A stretch of DNA of 64,000 nt, taken from positions 95,384 through 159,383 of the forward strand of contig QANU01010622.1 in assembly GCA_003254905.1 (NCBI GenBank), given 5' to 3'. The notes beneath the pieces were generated by a model that did not search any database, was not told where the DNA came from, and worked only from the letters and a program-made list of their open reading frames with translations. Shown piece after piece: positions 1-10,303 of this stretch (the stretch's first letter is position 1; the number at the start of each line of letters is the position of its first letter). This stretch comes from Nissolia schottii. Taxonomy: Eukaryota; Streptophyta; Magnoliopsida; Fabales; Fabaceae. The position numbers and the translations under genes are program-made.

Positions 1-3000
1 CTTTCCAGAATCAAAGTGATGCAGTAAGTTGTCTTAAATTGCTTGTGGTTTCAAAGCAGGAGAAATTCATTTATGCTAGAAGTAGGTGCACTTAGAATGT
101 ATTACAATATTGGTTTCTGTGTAGTTACTAGTTAGTAATAATAAGACAGTTTTGGGATCTTAATCAAAGCTAAAAAAACTGAGGGTAAGCCTTGGTGCAC
201 TAGTAAGGTTGCTGCCTTGTGAACTGAGAGTCATAGGTTCAAATCCTGAAATTAGTCTCTCTGTTTACAAGGGTAAGGTTGCTACATTTACCCCTCTAGA
301 CCCTACCAGGTGGGAGGCTCATGCATTGGGCCACCCCTTTTCTTTTTAATCAAAGCTAAAAACTGAACTTTTACATCCGAAATCTAGAGCACATCATGTT
401 TTAGAAACTGCAGCATACCCACAATAGCTAAACTGTAAATCATCTTTTTTTCTTTAAGTTTTTATTGCATGTGTTACCATATCGAGTGACCTAAGATACA
501 TTTTTACATAGAAGACAAGTAAAAGTATGCATGTGTTATATATAGAATAATCTGCCTTTAACATGTGGGTGAATACTGAACCCAATGATATGTGTGAAGA
601 TTTCTGGATGAATAAAAACTATACAATTTTAAAAAACTTGCGTATTTCACTAATATAAATCACTTGCACGGTAGAGGATTGTAGCTCAGCATAGCTATTT
701 GATCATAGTCAGGATTAAAATACCATTTCTGAAACTATTGATGAATGCTCTTTATTTAGACGTTTCATACTTGGTTGTAGACATGTATCCCTATGGTAGT
801 GTTTGGTTATTGCCTCAGGAAAGAAAGGACAGAAAATGGGACGGAAGTGATGTATCTCCTGCGTTCCTCCTTTTTGGAGGTACAAAAATTAATTTAAAAA
901 TTGTCCTGATACATAAATTAGTCTCTCGTGTCTCCTTTTTAGAGGTACATAAATTAGCTTAAAAATTGTCTCGAGAATCGAGATAGAGATAATTTGAAGT
1001 TTTTTGTCGTTGCTCTCTTCTCTAAACATGTTTTTGTCCCCAATGTCTCTTTAGTCCCAAGATAGAAATTGAACGCTACCTATAGCCATAGTAGTCAATT
1101 GCGGATAGTGACATGGAGTGGCTGGCCCCAAGAAAGCTATATAAATTGCGGGATAGCGGGGGCGGGATGACCTCTATTTCAATACACACACACACATAAA
1201 ATTATGTGCAATTTATGCAGCATACATGTAAGTGTTCAACGACAAAAAGCTATCAACAATTACACTCGTTCGACAATAGACGACAAGAGGTGGGGGCAGC
1301 AGGCCAAAGGGAAAAACAAATGAAAATAAACAGAAAGAAAAAAGAAGAAAAGAAACAGAGGCTACAGTCTATGGAGGAGAAAAATGAAAATATAGAGAAA
1401 GAGGAGGGAGGAGCAAAGGATAAAAAGAAGGTTGTTCACGTATGCTCTGTTTTTTCACTTAAAGTAGCAGTTGCGGTGAGGAAGGTTGAAGGTGAGGTGT
1501 GGTGAATGGCAAACAAGAGATTTCCTTAGTTTAAGTAGTGGCAAACTAGAGATTCCAATGGTCTAAGGAAGGCCAAAATAGTAGCTTTCTGGTTTATTTG
1601 AGGGAAAAATAGAAATTTGACTTGCTTAAGTGAGGGCAAAATAAAGACTTAACTGATTTAAGTGAGGATAGAAAAGCAATTTTGCTTGAAATGTTAAAAT
1701 TTAGGGTTTTTCGAATCTGAAAACCAGCAACTGCCATTGAAGGGGGCGGAAACAAGCTTCAAACTCTGATTTTCAGAGCAAAACCGTAGAAAAGGACGGT
1801 CGAAGACAGATAGTGGCCATGAGAACGTGATTCGCGCTGCTATTGTGAAAACAGATTGCGGCCATGACTCCTGCTATTGCGAAAAGGTGACGCGGAAAAC
1901 GCTCCACCGCGGCCTACCACTGCACCACAATTCCGCTATTGCATTGCTATCGATATCTATGCTATAAGCATTTATGATGCTTGAATGTATGCATTGGTAG
2001 ATACTAGTAGAAGCTGATTATACTGATAAGCACAATGGAAACTAGCTCCATACAAGAACAAAAAAATGCAAAAAATGAAAGATAACAAGTCCTACAGATG
2101 CGCAGAACCTCCCGTCCAAACACTCTTGTCCCACAACTTAATTCCTTGTTCTCCCTCTACTCATTGCACTCAGCATTTAGTTACGCTCCTCATCCTGAAT
2201 GTTCTTAGTTTCCCTTGCTGTTTTTGATATATATCCATCTTTTTACCATAGTCTTGGATGTCCTTACTGAACATATTCAAGATCTGGTGCCACATTGCAT
2301 GCTTTTTGCAGATGATATAGTTTAAGTAGGAGAATCGAGGGAAGAGTTGAATGTGGAATGCTAGAACTATGGAGACAAGCTCTTGAGGTACATGGGTTTC
2401 GTATTAATAGAAGCAAGATGGAATATATGGAATGTAGGTTTAGTAAGAGGCGTTCAAGCTCTAACCTAGAGGTGAAAATTGGGGACGATACTATAACTCA
2501 AGTCACAAGGTTCAAATATCTTGAAGCTATTATTCTAGCTGATGGAGAGATAAAGGGGGATGTAAACCTTAGGATCCAAGCTGGTTGGATGAAATGGAGG
2601 AGTGCTTCAGAATTTTTATGTGATAAAAGGGTACCACTCAAACTTAGGGGAAAATTCTATTGCACACCTGTAATATTGGCGATGTTATATGTAACAAAGT
2701 GTTGGATGGTAAAAAATCAGCATGAAAATAAGCTCCATGTTGCAGAAGTGAGGATGTTGAGATGGATGAGTGGACACACTAGACATGATAGGATTAGAAA
2801 TGAATGCATTAGAGAGAAGGTTGGGGAGCACCTATAGTAGAAAAGAAGGTAGAATCTCGCGTTAGATGGTGTGGACATGTGAGGATGTTAGGATCAAAGA
2901 GAAACCTTTAATATGGAAAGACGGGACCAAAAGGATAAGGGAGCAACCTAGTTAGTTTATCTTTATTAGTTTATTTCTAATTGTTAGTATTTATCTTTAT

Positions 3001-6000
3001 TTGTTAGGATAGAGGATATCTAGTTATTTTAGGAGTCGGTTATTATCATAAGAGTCTATTTAGGAGTTAAATTAGGAATAACAATTATTATAAATAGGAG
3101 TATTCTCCTTAGGATAGGGTAAGGATTAATTATTGAGTTTGTATAAGGAAACCAACCCTTTGAAGAGGATCCAACCTCTTGATTTTTATTCAATAATATC
3201 CAGTTTTATTTATCAAATCCTTGTTATCTGTTCTTGGCTGTTGGGTCCCCAAAACGACCAAACAGAGGAAAAGACCTGACAAAGCCCCAGTAAGAAGAGT
3301 AAATCAAATGACGGGTAGCCTAGTAGCTAGGGGTAGAGGAAGACCTAGAAAAACTATAGAGGCGACTGTTAGAAGGGATTTGGAAGCTAATAGCTTAAAC
3401 GCAGACATGACACAAAACAGAGCACTATGTCGTCGTTTGATCCATGTAGCCAACTCCACATCGTGGGACAAGGCTTAGTTGTTGTTGTCATATCCATGGG
3501 TCTAATTGATACCTACATGGATGAGATTTCACATACTAGTCAGACCACTACAAAAACTTCACTCAGTATTGGTACCTTATTTTTTCTTTGCTGTTATTGA
3601 TTGGTTGAATTTAGGCATCATCCTATGTATTCTGTTGTATATGTTGAATTGTTACCACTTTATAAGGGCCTTTGAAATTCAGGGGCAGCTTCGTGGAAGA
3701 GCTGAAATAGCTCCAGATCAAAGGGAAAAGTTTTTACAGAAGTATCAGCAAGTGCAGCAACAAGGGCACAGTACCCTACTTAATATGCCATCTCTTGTTG
3801 GAGGAAATCATAAGCAGTTTTCTGCCCAGCAGCAAAATCCTCTTTTGCAGCAGGTTCTCTTTCTTGTATATTAGATTTGTCCTTTCTTTGCTTATTGGTT
3901 CTTTCACTCATATTGGAAGATTCATTATAGGCCAGAAACCATCTCTGAAATATTCTTTCTTTCTTTCATGCCTATTGAAAATAAATTTATGTTCTCGTTC
4001 ATAACTGTTTCTTAGTTTATTCTAGTAGTGGTTATGTATATTAACTAAATGTTTTGGTTTTTCCCACCACTGTTTTTCGAGGGAAATTTCCTACCAAAGC
4101 TAATTTCACTAAGCTTATTCCATTTGACTCTGCTAAATATTTCCTAATATATATTTAAGCACACTCACGTATAAAATAAACATCTTTCAAAATTTAAAAA
4201 AACTAAAAATTTCTAAGTACAATTTGAAACCAATTCTCTGACATAATCTTTTTAAATTCGAACTTTAGGAATTTCCTAACAACTAAAACAAATATTATTT
4301 AATTTTTTATTATTAAAAATTAAAAATTTAATATATTTTATTTAAAACTACTCTCCTATACTTAAAAAAATTGCACTTAATTTTATATGTTCAAGTCTAT
4401 TATAGATGAACGTACAAACACATCATAATAATTCTGTGTAATACAGGGGTACTATACTAGTGGTTATAACATAAAAATTTCTGCCAATGATCCCAGATTG
4501 TGCGGTTCTGTTTTAGGCCTCATTTGGTACATTGTATATGATAAGACTTGATAGTATTAGACATGATAATATAAGCCCTGATAGTATAGTATAAGAAATA
4601 CATTGTATAAATTTATATAATATCATGTGTTTGGTGAGTCACATAATTTTATGATTTTAATCTATTCAATCTTTGTAGTATCAATTTATACTTAATACTA
4701 AAACAAAAAATAAATAAAAAACAAATATTTTTGGAAGCATAATCTCTCATGATCATTTATAAAAAAACCAGATAAACTTATAATGATATTCAGCACTTCC
4801 CAAACAAGTTATTGTAAAAGACAAAATCTTTTTCACCAAAATCAAAAAAGGGTTTATTGTCGAGCTTAAAAAACATGATCCATAACAAAGTTTTCAAATG
4901 TTGCAAAAACTCGAACCAAGAAAAAGGAAGTTATTTTTCTCCAAAAATGAATTTTTATTTGAGTCAAATTGATAACTGGAAAAAGAAAATGAACATGAGG
5001 TTTGTGAGTAGTTTTTGAATTGATATGTGTAGAATTTCCACTTCTATGTGCTTTGAATTATCAAAAGGTGTTGAATTTGAAGAAGAGAAAAAAATGTGGA
5101 GCAGCCGGCCCCAAAAAATGTTATAGCGGGATAGTAGGAGCGAGATGATTGCTATTTGAATTAATATATATAGTAATGTGCAATTTATATACCATACATA
5201 TTAATGTTTATTAATAATTCCAAGTCAATATCATAATTCATATACCAAAAGAAACTTGCTCGAACCATTAATCTAGCATTGTAATGCATAAAAAAAGTCA
5301 CTAAAGTAGATAATATAGCATCCTAATTCAAAGTTAAGTCTAGGGGTGTCAAAACGGGCGGGCCCGACCCATTTAGGCCCGCCCGTTAAGGCCCGGCTCG
5401 TTAAGGCCCGCGGGCCTAAACGGGTCGGGCCAAAAATATGCATATTTTTTAAGCCCGGCTCGTTTATGGTCGGTCCGCGGGCCTAAACGGGCCGCCCGCC
5501 AGCCCATTTATTTTTTAAAAAATATTTAAAAATTTAAAAAAATTCAAAAAAGTCTAAAAAAAAGTTCAAAAAAATTCAAAAAATTCAAAAAAAATTAATT
5601 AAAAATTATTTTTAAAAAATTCACGGGTAAACGGGCCAGCCCGCGGGCCAAACGGGTCGGGCCTAAACGGGCCGGTCCAATTTTTTTTCAAATTTTCACG
5701 GGCCTATTTTTTGCATGTAAAGCCCATCCATTTAACCGGATAAACGGGCCGGGTAAACGGTCCGGGCCCATTTTGACAGCCCTAGTTAAGTCTCTAGAGA
5801 CTAACAAAAAAACAGAATAGGGGAAAAACAGAGTGCTGAAAATAACATTGAAGGATTTAGAGGGCTGGAAATAGAAGGAAAAATAGAGCACATAGCCTCA
5901 TACATACCACGAACTGAAAAAAAATGAGGGTTTAGGGTTTCAAAAACACAGCATTGAACAAAACACATGTTGGAACAAATGAAACTCATAAAGAAAGAAG

Positions 6001-9000
6001 AAAAGATCAGAGAAAGATGTGAGGAGAAAAAAAACAGCAAGAAGTCAGATTAAACATAGGGTGAAGAAGAAGAAGAAGAAGAAGAAGAAGAAAGACCTTT
6101 ATGGTTATTGAAGCAAGGAGTGTCGCCGAAAGCAGGGTGCGCCGCCCGAAGCCGCCGGAGTAGGTCATGGTTCTTTGGTTTGGAGATGCAAAAACAGAGA
6201 GAAGCGAGAGAGAATGAGGAGTTTTGGAGCCAAATGCCAAAGTATTAGGTTTATTTTGAGAGAATAAGGTGAAATCCCACAAAACCCGTTATTTTCAGTG
6301 GCAAACGAAAAAAATAAAGGGCAAAATGAGTCATTTGCCTGACACCCACTGTAGCGGCTGCGACGCGACGCGATGCGACGCTCCTCCTTGGTGCGGTGAC
6401 CCTCTGCTCCACACCGCTATGCAGCGGTAGCGCCGCTATAGCGTGCTATCGATAACTATGAAAGAAACAGAAACAATAGCCACGAGAGAGAAAAAAAGAG
6501 AGTGCAATGATGATGATTGATGATTATACAAAGATGAAAAAGGAAAGAGGGAATAAGTAAGACTAATTTAAGATTGAGTAAAATAATAATACTATCAGGT
6601 CTAATCAGGCCTAAGGAGACAATGTGATAAGTTAATACAATAATCATAGGATAGAAATAGATAAGACTGTATAATATTATACTATCCCATGTTACACTAA
6701 ACATATGATAAAAACTCATTTTATAGTATTAATTAATACTATCTGGTCTTATATGATGTAACAAACGGGGCCTTAGTGCCTTATTTTATAGGATAGATTT
6801 GTTCCTATTTTGGCATCAGCCGTGGTACTTTGAGTTGCCTACATTTGAAATTGATGTCGAGGATTCATTATATTATTGTTTTGTCGTAACTTCTTCTGTG
6901 GTTCTTTTCCATATTTGATACTTGTACCTCTTGATGATGTGAGTTTTAAAATTTCTTGTTTTTCTTGGAGAATTGGCAGAAAATTTTGGAGGGAAAAAAA
7001 GAAAGATTCATTTTTTCCTTTAAGTTTAAATTTTGCTACCAGATAGTTTGTCTTATGCGTAACTTCATGTTTAAAAAATTTGGAAATGATATTTTTGAGG
7101 ACCTTTTATTTTCCTTTTTAACTCGTTCCATGATTAACTTGTATGATTTATTGTTTAACTTTTCTGTTATATGATAATGCAAAGTTCCTTTTTATGACCT
7201 AATTTCTTTCAACATCATAAAAATATTTTTTTATAATTTGTGCAGTTTACCTCTCAAGCTTCCTCTGTTACTTCTCAATCTGGTATCGCTCCAAGTCTTA
7301 GTGGTATTTCTTCTGCCTCGCTACATCAGCCATCCAATTCTGTGCATTCCCCATCTAGTCAACAGCCATTAATGTCAGGTGTTTCTAAAGATGCAGGTAG
7401 GTTTTGTGTTTCTCATATATACTATATTGTGCTTTGTTTTATAAAAGTTTTTCCCTTTTTAGTCTGAATACTCTTTCATTCTTCTTCTTGTTTCGATGGA
7501 AAGAGACTAAACAAATTTAATGCGAAGCCAGTAATAACTTAGATTTAAATGATTTGTCTGCTGACATGGTTTATGATAGGACATCATGAACTCGTTTGAT
7601 TTACGTAACCCCCTCCCCCCCCCAACAAAAAAAAAAAAAAANNNNNNNNNNNNNNNNNNNNNNNNNNNNNNNNNNNNNNNNNNNNNNNNNNNNNNNNNNN
7701 NNNNNNNNNNNNNNNNNNNNNNNNNNNNNNNNNNNNNNNNNNNNNNNNNNNNNNNNNNNNNNNNNNNNNNNNNNNNNNNNNNNNNNNNNNNNNNNNNNNN
7801 NNNNNNNNNNNNNNNNNNNNNNNNNNNNATGAGGCTTATATTATAGTTTTTTGTATTCTGCAGATGTTGGCAATTCAAAAGTTGAAGAACAACAGCAACA
7901 TCAGACTTTTGCTGATGAGTCAGCGATTGAGTCTACTGCTAGTACTGGGATTGGCAAGAATCTTGTAAACGAAGATGATTTGAAATCAGCATATGCTGTA
8001 GATTCTCCTGTATGCTGACTAACTCCTTGGCCTTTTATACTCTTACGGTGTGTTTGCAAATTGGGTTTAGAAGGGTAAGGAGAGGAAAGGGAAGGGTTAA
8101 GGGAGGCTTGATTATGTTTAGGAGTTTTAGTTTTAGGAGGGAAAGGGTTTGAAGGGTTTTGTAAACCCTCCAATCTCCTCCATTGAGTTCCCCCAATTTG
8201 GGGTGTTTTTTGAGAGTTTATAGTGTAATACAATACGAAGTTACAATTTTACCCTTCTTAAATATAGTTTTTCTCAATAATAATAAATATTTTTTCAAAA
8301 AATGTTTTTATTAAAAAAAAAACTCAATTTTTTTTCTTCAAAAAATATTTTGTTTTCAAAAAAATATTTTCCAAAAAATTATTTTTTTCCAAAAAAATAA
8401 TCAAAGAATTAAAAAAATAATTTCAAAATATAAATCTTAAAAAAAAAGTTAAATAGTGGTGGAGGGTAAAAATACATCCCAAACCCTCCGTTTCCCCCCT
8501 CCTTCTCTATTTTGCACTCCCAAAGAAAGAGAAGGGAATCTTTCCAAACCCCTTCCTTTCCTCCCCCTCCTTATCCTTTCCTCTCCCTCCTCTCTTAACT
8601 CCCAAACACACCCTTAAGATATATCACTTTTTTATCACATGCAAAGTATAAATCCATGTACTTGCACTTTTTATGTTTTCTTTGCCGCGCTTGTAAAGCA
8701 TTCAGTTTCTATTGATTGTGATCATAAGCAAGGAGAATCGGTGGGTCAGCCATCCTAGTCTTTGGGGTAGACCAAAGAATGGTCTAAACTAAATTTCACT
8801 AGTTCACTTGCTAACATGATCAATGTCTAGTGGACTCTGAAATTTGTAAATATATTTGAAGGAAACGGGGTGCACAGGAATCGATTCATTCCTTTTTTGT
8901 TTTATTAGTTCGAGGTTAACCAAGTTATTAAAGATGGCATCTGATTTGAAAAAACGAGTTGTTTGTTTAGCTCAGTAGTAGTACTTTAACCAGTTAAATG

Positions 9001-10303
9001 GTGAGTGGTATGGCTGATTTGTATATACTTTATTTGAAGATAGGGAAATACTTATTTTGTTTGATTGTGTGTGCACATAATGTGGAAGAGTCTTAGGGTG
9101 TGTTTGCGAGTTGGGTTTAGCAGGGGAAGTTAGAGTTTGTGTTGTGAACTTAAGGATGATCTGAGTTGGCTGTTTGTTGTTTTATGCTGCAGGCAGGATT
9201 ATCTGCCACTTTTGCAGAGGCTGGTCAAACTTCCAGAGATATTGATTTCTCTCCTGGCCAACCTTTACAATCCAATCAACCTACTGGTAATCTTGGAGCC
9301 ATTGGTAGAAGAAATGGTGTTGAACTAGGAGCCATTGGTGATAGTTTTACTGGATCAAGTTCAAGTATTAATCCTGGTGGAGTACGCGATCAATTATATA
9401 ATTTGCAAATGCTTGAGGCTGCTCACTACAAACTTCCCCTACCTAGAGACTCAGAACGCCCCAGGCCTTATACTCCGGTATGCGTTGCCAATTATATTCA
9501 TCTCCCTGTTCACAGAATAATCTATTATGTGGCCATAGATTCAATGAATTGTTGCTTCCCCTTTTTCTTGTGGTTTTGCAGAGGCATCCAACGGTCACAC
9601 CTTCAAGTTATCCTCAAGTGCAGGCACCTATTGTCAATAATCCTGCCTTTTGGGAGAGAGTAGGTCTTGAACCATTTGGCACTGATACCCTGTTCTTCGC
9701 ATTTTATTATCAACAGGTACTTAAAACTTTCTGTGTGATTAGTATTATTCTATCATTCAATCATGTGGGCTTACATCCATTTTTTTCTTTCTGCAGAACA
9801 CTTACCAGCAGTATTTGGCTGCAAAGGAACTAAAGAAGCAGTCGTGGAGATTCCACAAAAGGTATAACACATGGTTTCAGCGGCATGAAGAGCCCAAAGT
9901 TGCTACAGATGAATATGAGCAAGGAACATATGTGTACTTTGATTTCCATATTGCAAATGATGATCTGCAACATGGGTGGTATGTTGAGTTAATTGTTATT
10001 TTCAATTAATTTTAGAATCTATATGTGCACTTGTGTCACTCTTTAGAAAGATGAAATATGGCTATTTTTAGATCGTATGAAAATGACTACCAGTTTCTAC
10101 TGCGTTGCTATCACAATTGAAATCATTTTCAAGTTTTCCCGTTCTGGTTCATTCCATTAAATGCTTGGTCTATTGATGCTGCTGTGTCGTCCTTGTGGTT
10201 CTCCTGACTTGTATCTACCTTGATGTGGTTATTCAGGTGTCAAAGAATCAAGACTGAATTCACTTTTGAATACAACTATCTTGAAGATGAGATTCTTGTC
10301 TAG
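1..10303 (+). CDS. NOT3: CCR4-NOT complex subunit 3 (NOT3), 3' part of gene
   Basis: Eight exons join in frame: 1-23, 3683-3853, 7246-7396, 7864-8009, 9193-9477, 9582-9716, 9797-9978 and 10237-10303 (stop TAG at 10301); the 5' part lies left of the window. All introns are GT-AG. Exon 2 carries a Q-rich stretch with [16 protein letters not shown], familiar from plant NOT3. Exons 3-4 are a low-complexity Ser/Gln linker. Exons 5-8 hold the NOT2/NOT3/NOT5 family domain (NOT-box): [27 protein letters not shown] core, then [18 protein letters not shown], and the terminal [14 protein letters not shown]. The known role is scaffolding in the CCR4-NOT deadenylase, which shortens mRNA poly(A) tails; the NOT-box pairs with NOT2 and contacts NOT1. 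The coding part appears intact although its introns are full of transposons. The 3' UTR may be spliced (possible donor near 10324), which I cannot prove. Confidence 0.93.
183..347 (+). mobile_element. tRNA-derived SINE with target-site duplications
   Basis: The block has a tRNA-like head with a good pol III box B, GGTTCAAATCC at 236-246, and a plausible degenerate box A near 193-208. It has a body resembling plant Au-type SINEs and a T-rich 3' end. It is flanked by near-identical direct repeats of about 20 bp (162-182 and 348-366, both reading AATCAAAGCTAAAA..ACTGA with a different A-run length). This is the expected signature of LINE-assisted retroposition. It lies in the first intron of NOT3 seen here. 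Confidence 0.8.
795..1080. mobile_element. Tourist-like MITE candidate
   Basis: The left end GGTAGTGTTTGGTT and the reverse complement of the right end (GGTAGCGTTCAATT) match as imperfect terminal inverted repeats. TAT follows on both sides as a possible 3-bp target duplication. Inside there are two imperfect direct repeats of a TCCTTTTT.GAGGTACA..AAATTA unit (near 866-905 and 931-965). There is no coding capacity. The family assignment is tentative. Confidence 0.5.
1087..1961. mobile_element. Non-autonomous DNA transposon relic (possibly Mutator-like), copy 1
   Basis: The left end CATAGTAGTCAATTGCGG resembles the reverse complement of the right end (CATAGATATCGATAGCAAT). Internal sequence includes GGCTGGCCCCAAGAAAG and GTGCAATTTAT..CATACAT stretches that recur in a second copy at 5090-6460. 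No transposase is visible. The inverted ends and GC-rich subterminal parts suggest a MULE-like element, but no clean 9-bp duplication is seen, so the class is uncertain. Confidence 0.5.
2240..3479 (+). mobile_element. LINE (non-LTR retrotransposon) reverse transcriptase remnant
   Basis: Translated fragments show the reverse-transcriptase active-site box as CMLFADDIV (near 2305), then the thumb region (2358-2837) and the LINE tail with [13 protein letters not shown] and RGRGRPRKT (3270-3479). Stops and at least two frameshifts (near 2325 and 2828) make it a pseudogene. It has the same strand as NOT3 and sits in a NOT3 intron. A solo LTR at 2886-3264 splits the reading frame between GHVR and [11 protein letters not shown]. 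Confidence 0.85.
2886..3264. mobile_element. Solo LTR inserted in the LINE, with 5-bp duplication
   Basis: The 379-bp block begins TGTTAGGATC and ends CCAAACA, so it has TG..CA ends with short inverted termini (TGTTAGG/TGTTTGG). It is flanked by the exact 5-bp direct repeat GAGGA at 2881-2885 and 3265-3269. It contains no coding sequence, primer site or polypurine tract. This is the structure left by recombination between the two LTRs of a retrotransposon. The parent superfamily cannot be told from the LTR alone. Confidence 0.82.
3854..4515. other. NOT3 intron sequence without recognised features
   Basis: AT-rich intron sequence between the exon ending at 3853 and the transposon beginning at 4516. 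I see no coding signal, inverted repeat or known element here. Confidence 0.6.
5341..5784. mobile_element. hAT-type MITE with 8-bp target duplication
   Basis: The ends read TAGGGGTGTCAAAACGGGC and, reverse-complemented from the right, TAGGGCTGTCAAAATGGGC. An exact 8-bp direct repeat GTTAAGTC flanks it (5333-5340 and 5785-5792), diagnostic for hAT. The inside is GC-rich near both ends (GGCCCGCGGGCC-like words) around an A-rich core with no gene. A second, more decayed copy is at 40103-40405. Confidence 0.9.
6063..6091. repeat. (GAA)n microsatellite
   Basis: Uninterrupted GAA/AAG trinucleotide run of about nine units inside the nested transposon. Confidence 0.9.
7642..7828. other. Assembly gap (187 N)
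   Basis: A run of N after a poly-A stretch (7625-7641), in the NOT3 intron just upstream of the exon at 7864. The homopolymer may have caused the gap. Confidence 1.
8046..8613. mobile_element. Tourist-like MITE, 568 bp, TTA target
   Basis: The left end CGGTGTGTTTGCAAATTGGG followed by a purine-rich GGAGAGGAAAGG stretch mirrors the right end, whose reverse complement is GGGTGTGTTTGGGAGTTAAG followed by GAGGAGGGAGAGGAAAGG. TTA flanks both sides (8043-8045, 8614-8616). The centre is AT-rich and non-coding. It lies in a NOT3 intron, starting 37 bp after the exon ending at 8009. Confidence 0.8.
8617..9095. other. NOT3 intron remainder, no feature seen
   Basis: Intron sequence between the MITE and the next exon. 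No coding signal or repeat structure was recognised apart from the short MITE fragment that follows at 9096. Confidence 0.5.
9096..9135. mobile_element. Fragment of the same Tourist-like MITE family
   Basis: GGGTGTGTTTGCGAGTTGGG and the following TTTAGCAGGGGAAG repeat the left terminus of the 8046-8613 element, again preceded by TTA. Only the end is present; it stops about 57 bp before the exon at 9193. Confidence 0.65.

Larger units (their letters stand above)
5090..6460. mobile_element. Second copy of the 1087-1961 element, nested in the Harbinger-like element
   Basis: The left part (GGAGCAGCCGGCCCCAAAAAATG, then GCGGGATAG and GTGCAATTTATATACCATACAT) and the right part (CGCTATAGCGTGCTATCGATAACTATG) parallel the ends of copy 1 at 1087-1961. 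The outer left terminus seems lost. It contains a (GAA)n run at 6063-6091 and the hAT MITE at 5341-5784. Non-coding. Confidence 0.5.
4516..6772. mobile_element. PIF/Harbinger-like (Tourist-type) non-autonomous element, 2.26 kb
   Basis: The terminal inverted repeats match over about 40 bp: left GGCCTCATTTGGTACAT..GATAGTATTA, right end reverse-complemented GGCCCCGTTTGTTACAT..GATAGTATTA. The element is flanked by TTA on both sides (4513-4515 and 6773-6775), the usual 3-bp target of PIF/Harbinger. No transposase or Myb-like gene is recognisable. The interior consists of a second transposon copy (5090-6460) which itself carries an hAT MITE (5341-5784). It lies in the NOT3 intron between the second and third exons seen here. 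Confidence 0.8.

Noticed and set aside
230..250. A tRNA gene suggested by box B
   Set aside because: No cloverleaf can be formed; flanking duplications and the 3' body show it is a SINE.
5688..6719. Minus-strand open frames of 67-91 residues in the nested transposon
   Set aside because: Low-complexity and overlapping one another within non-coding MITE and transposon sequence; no domain is recognisable.
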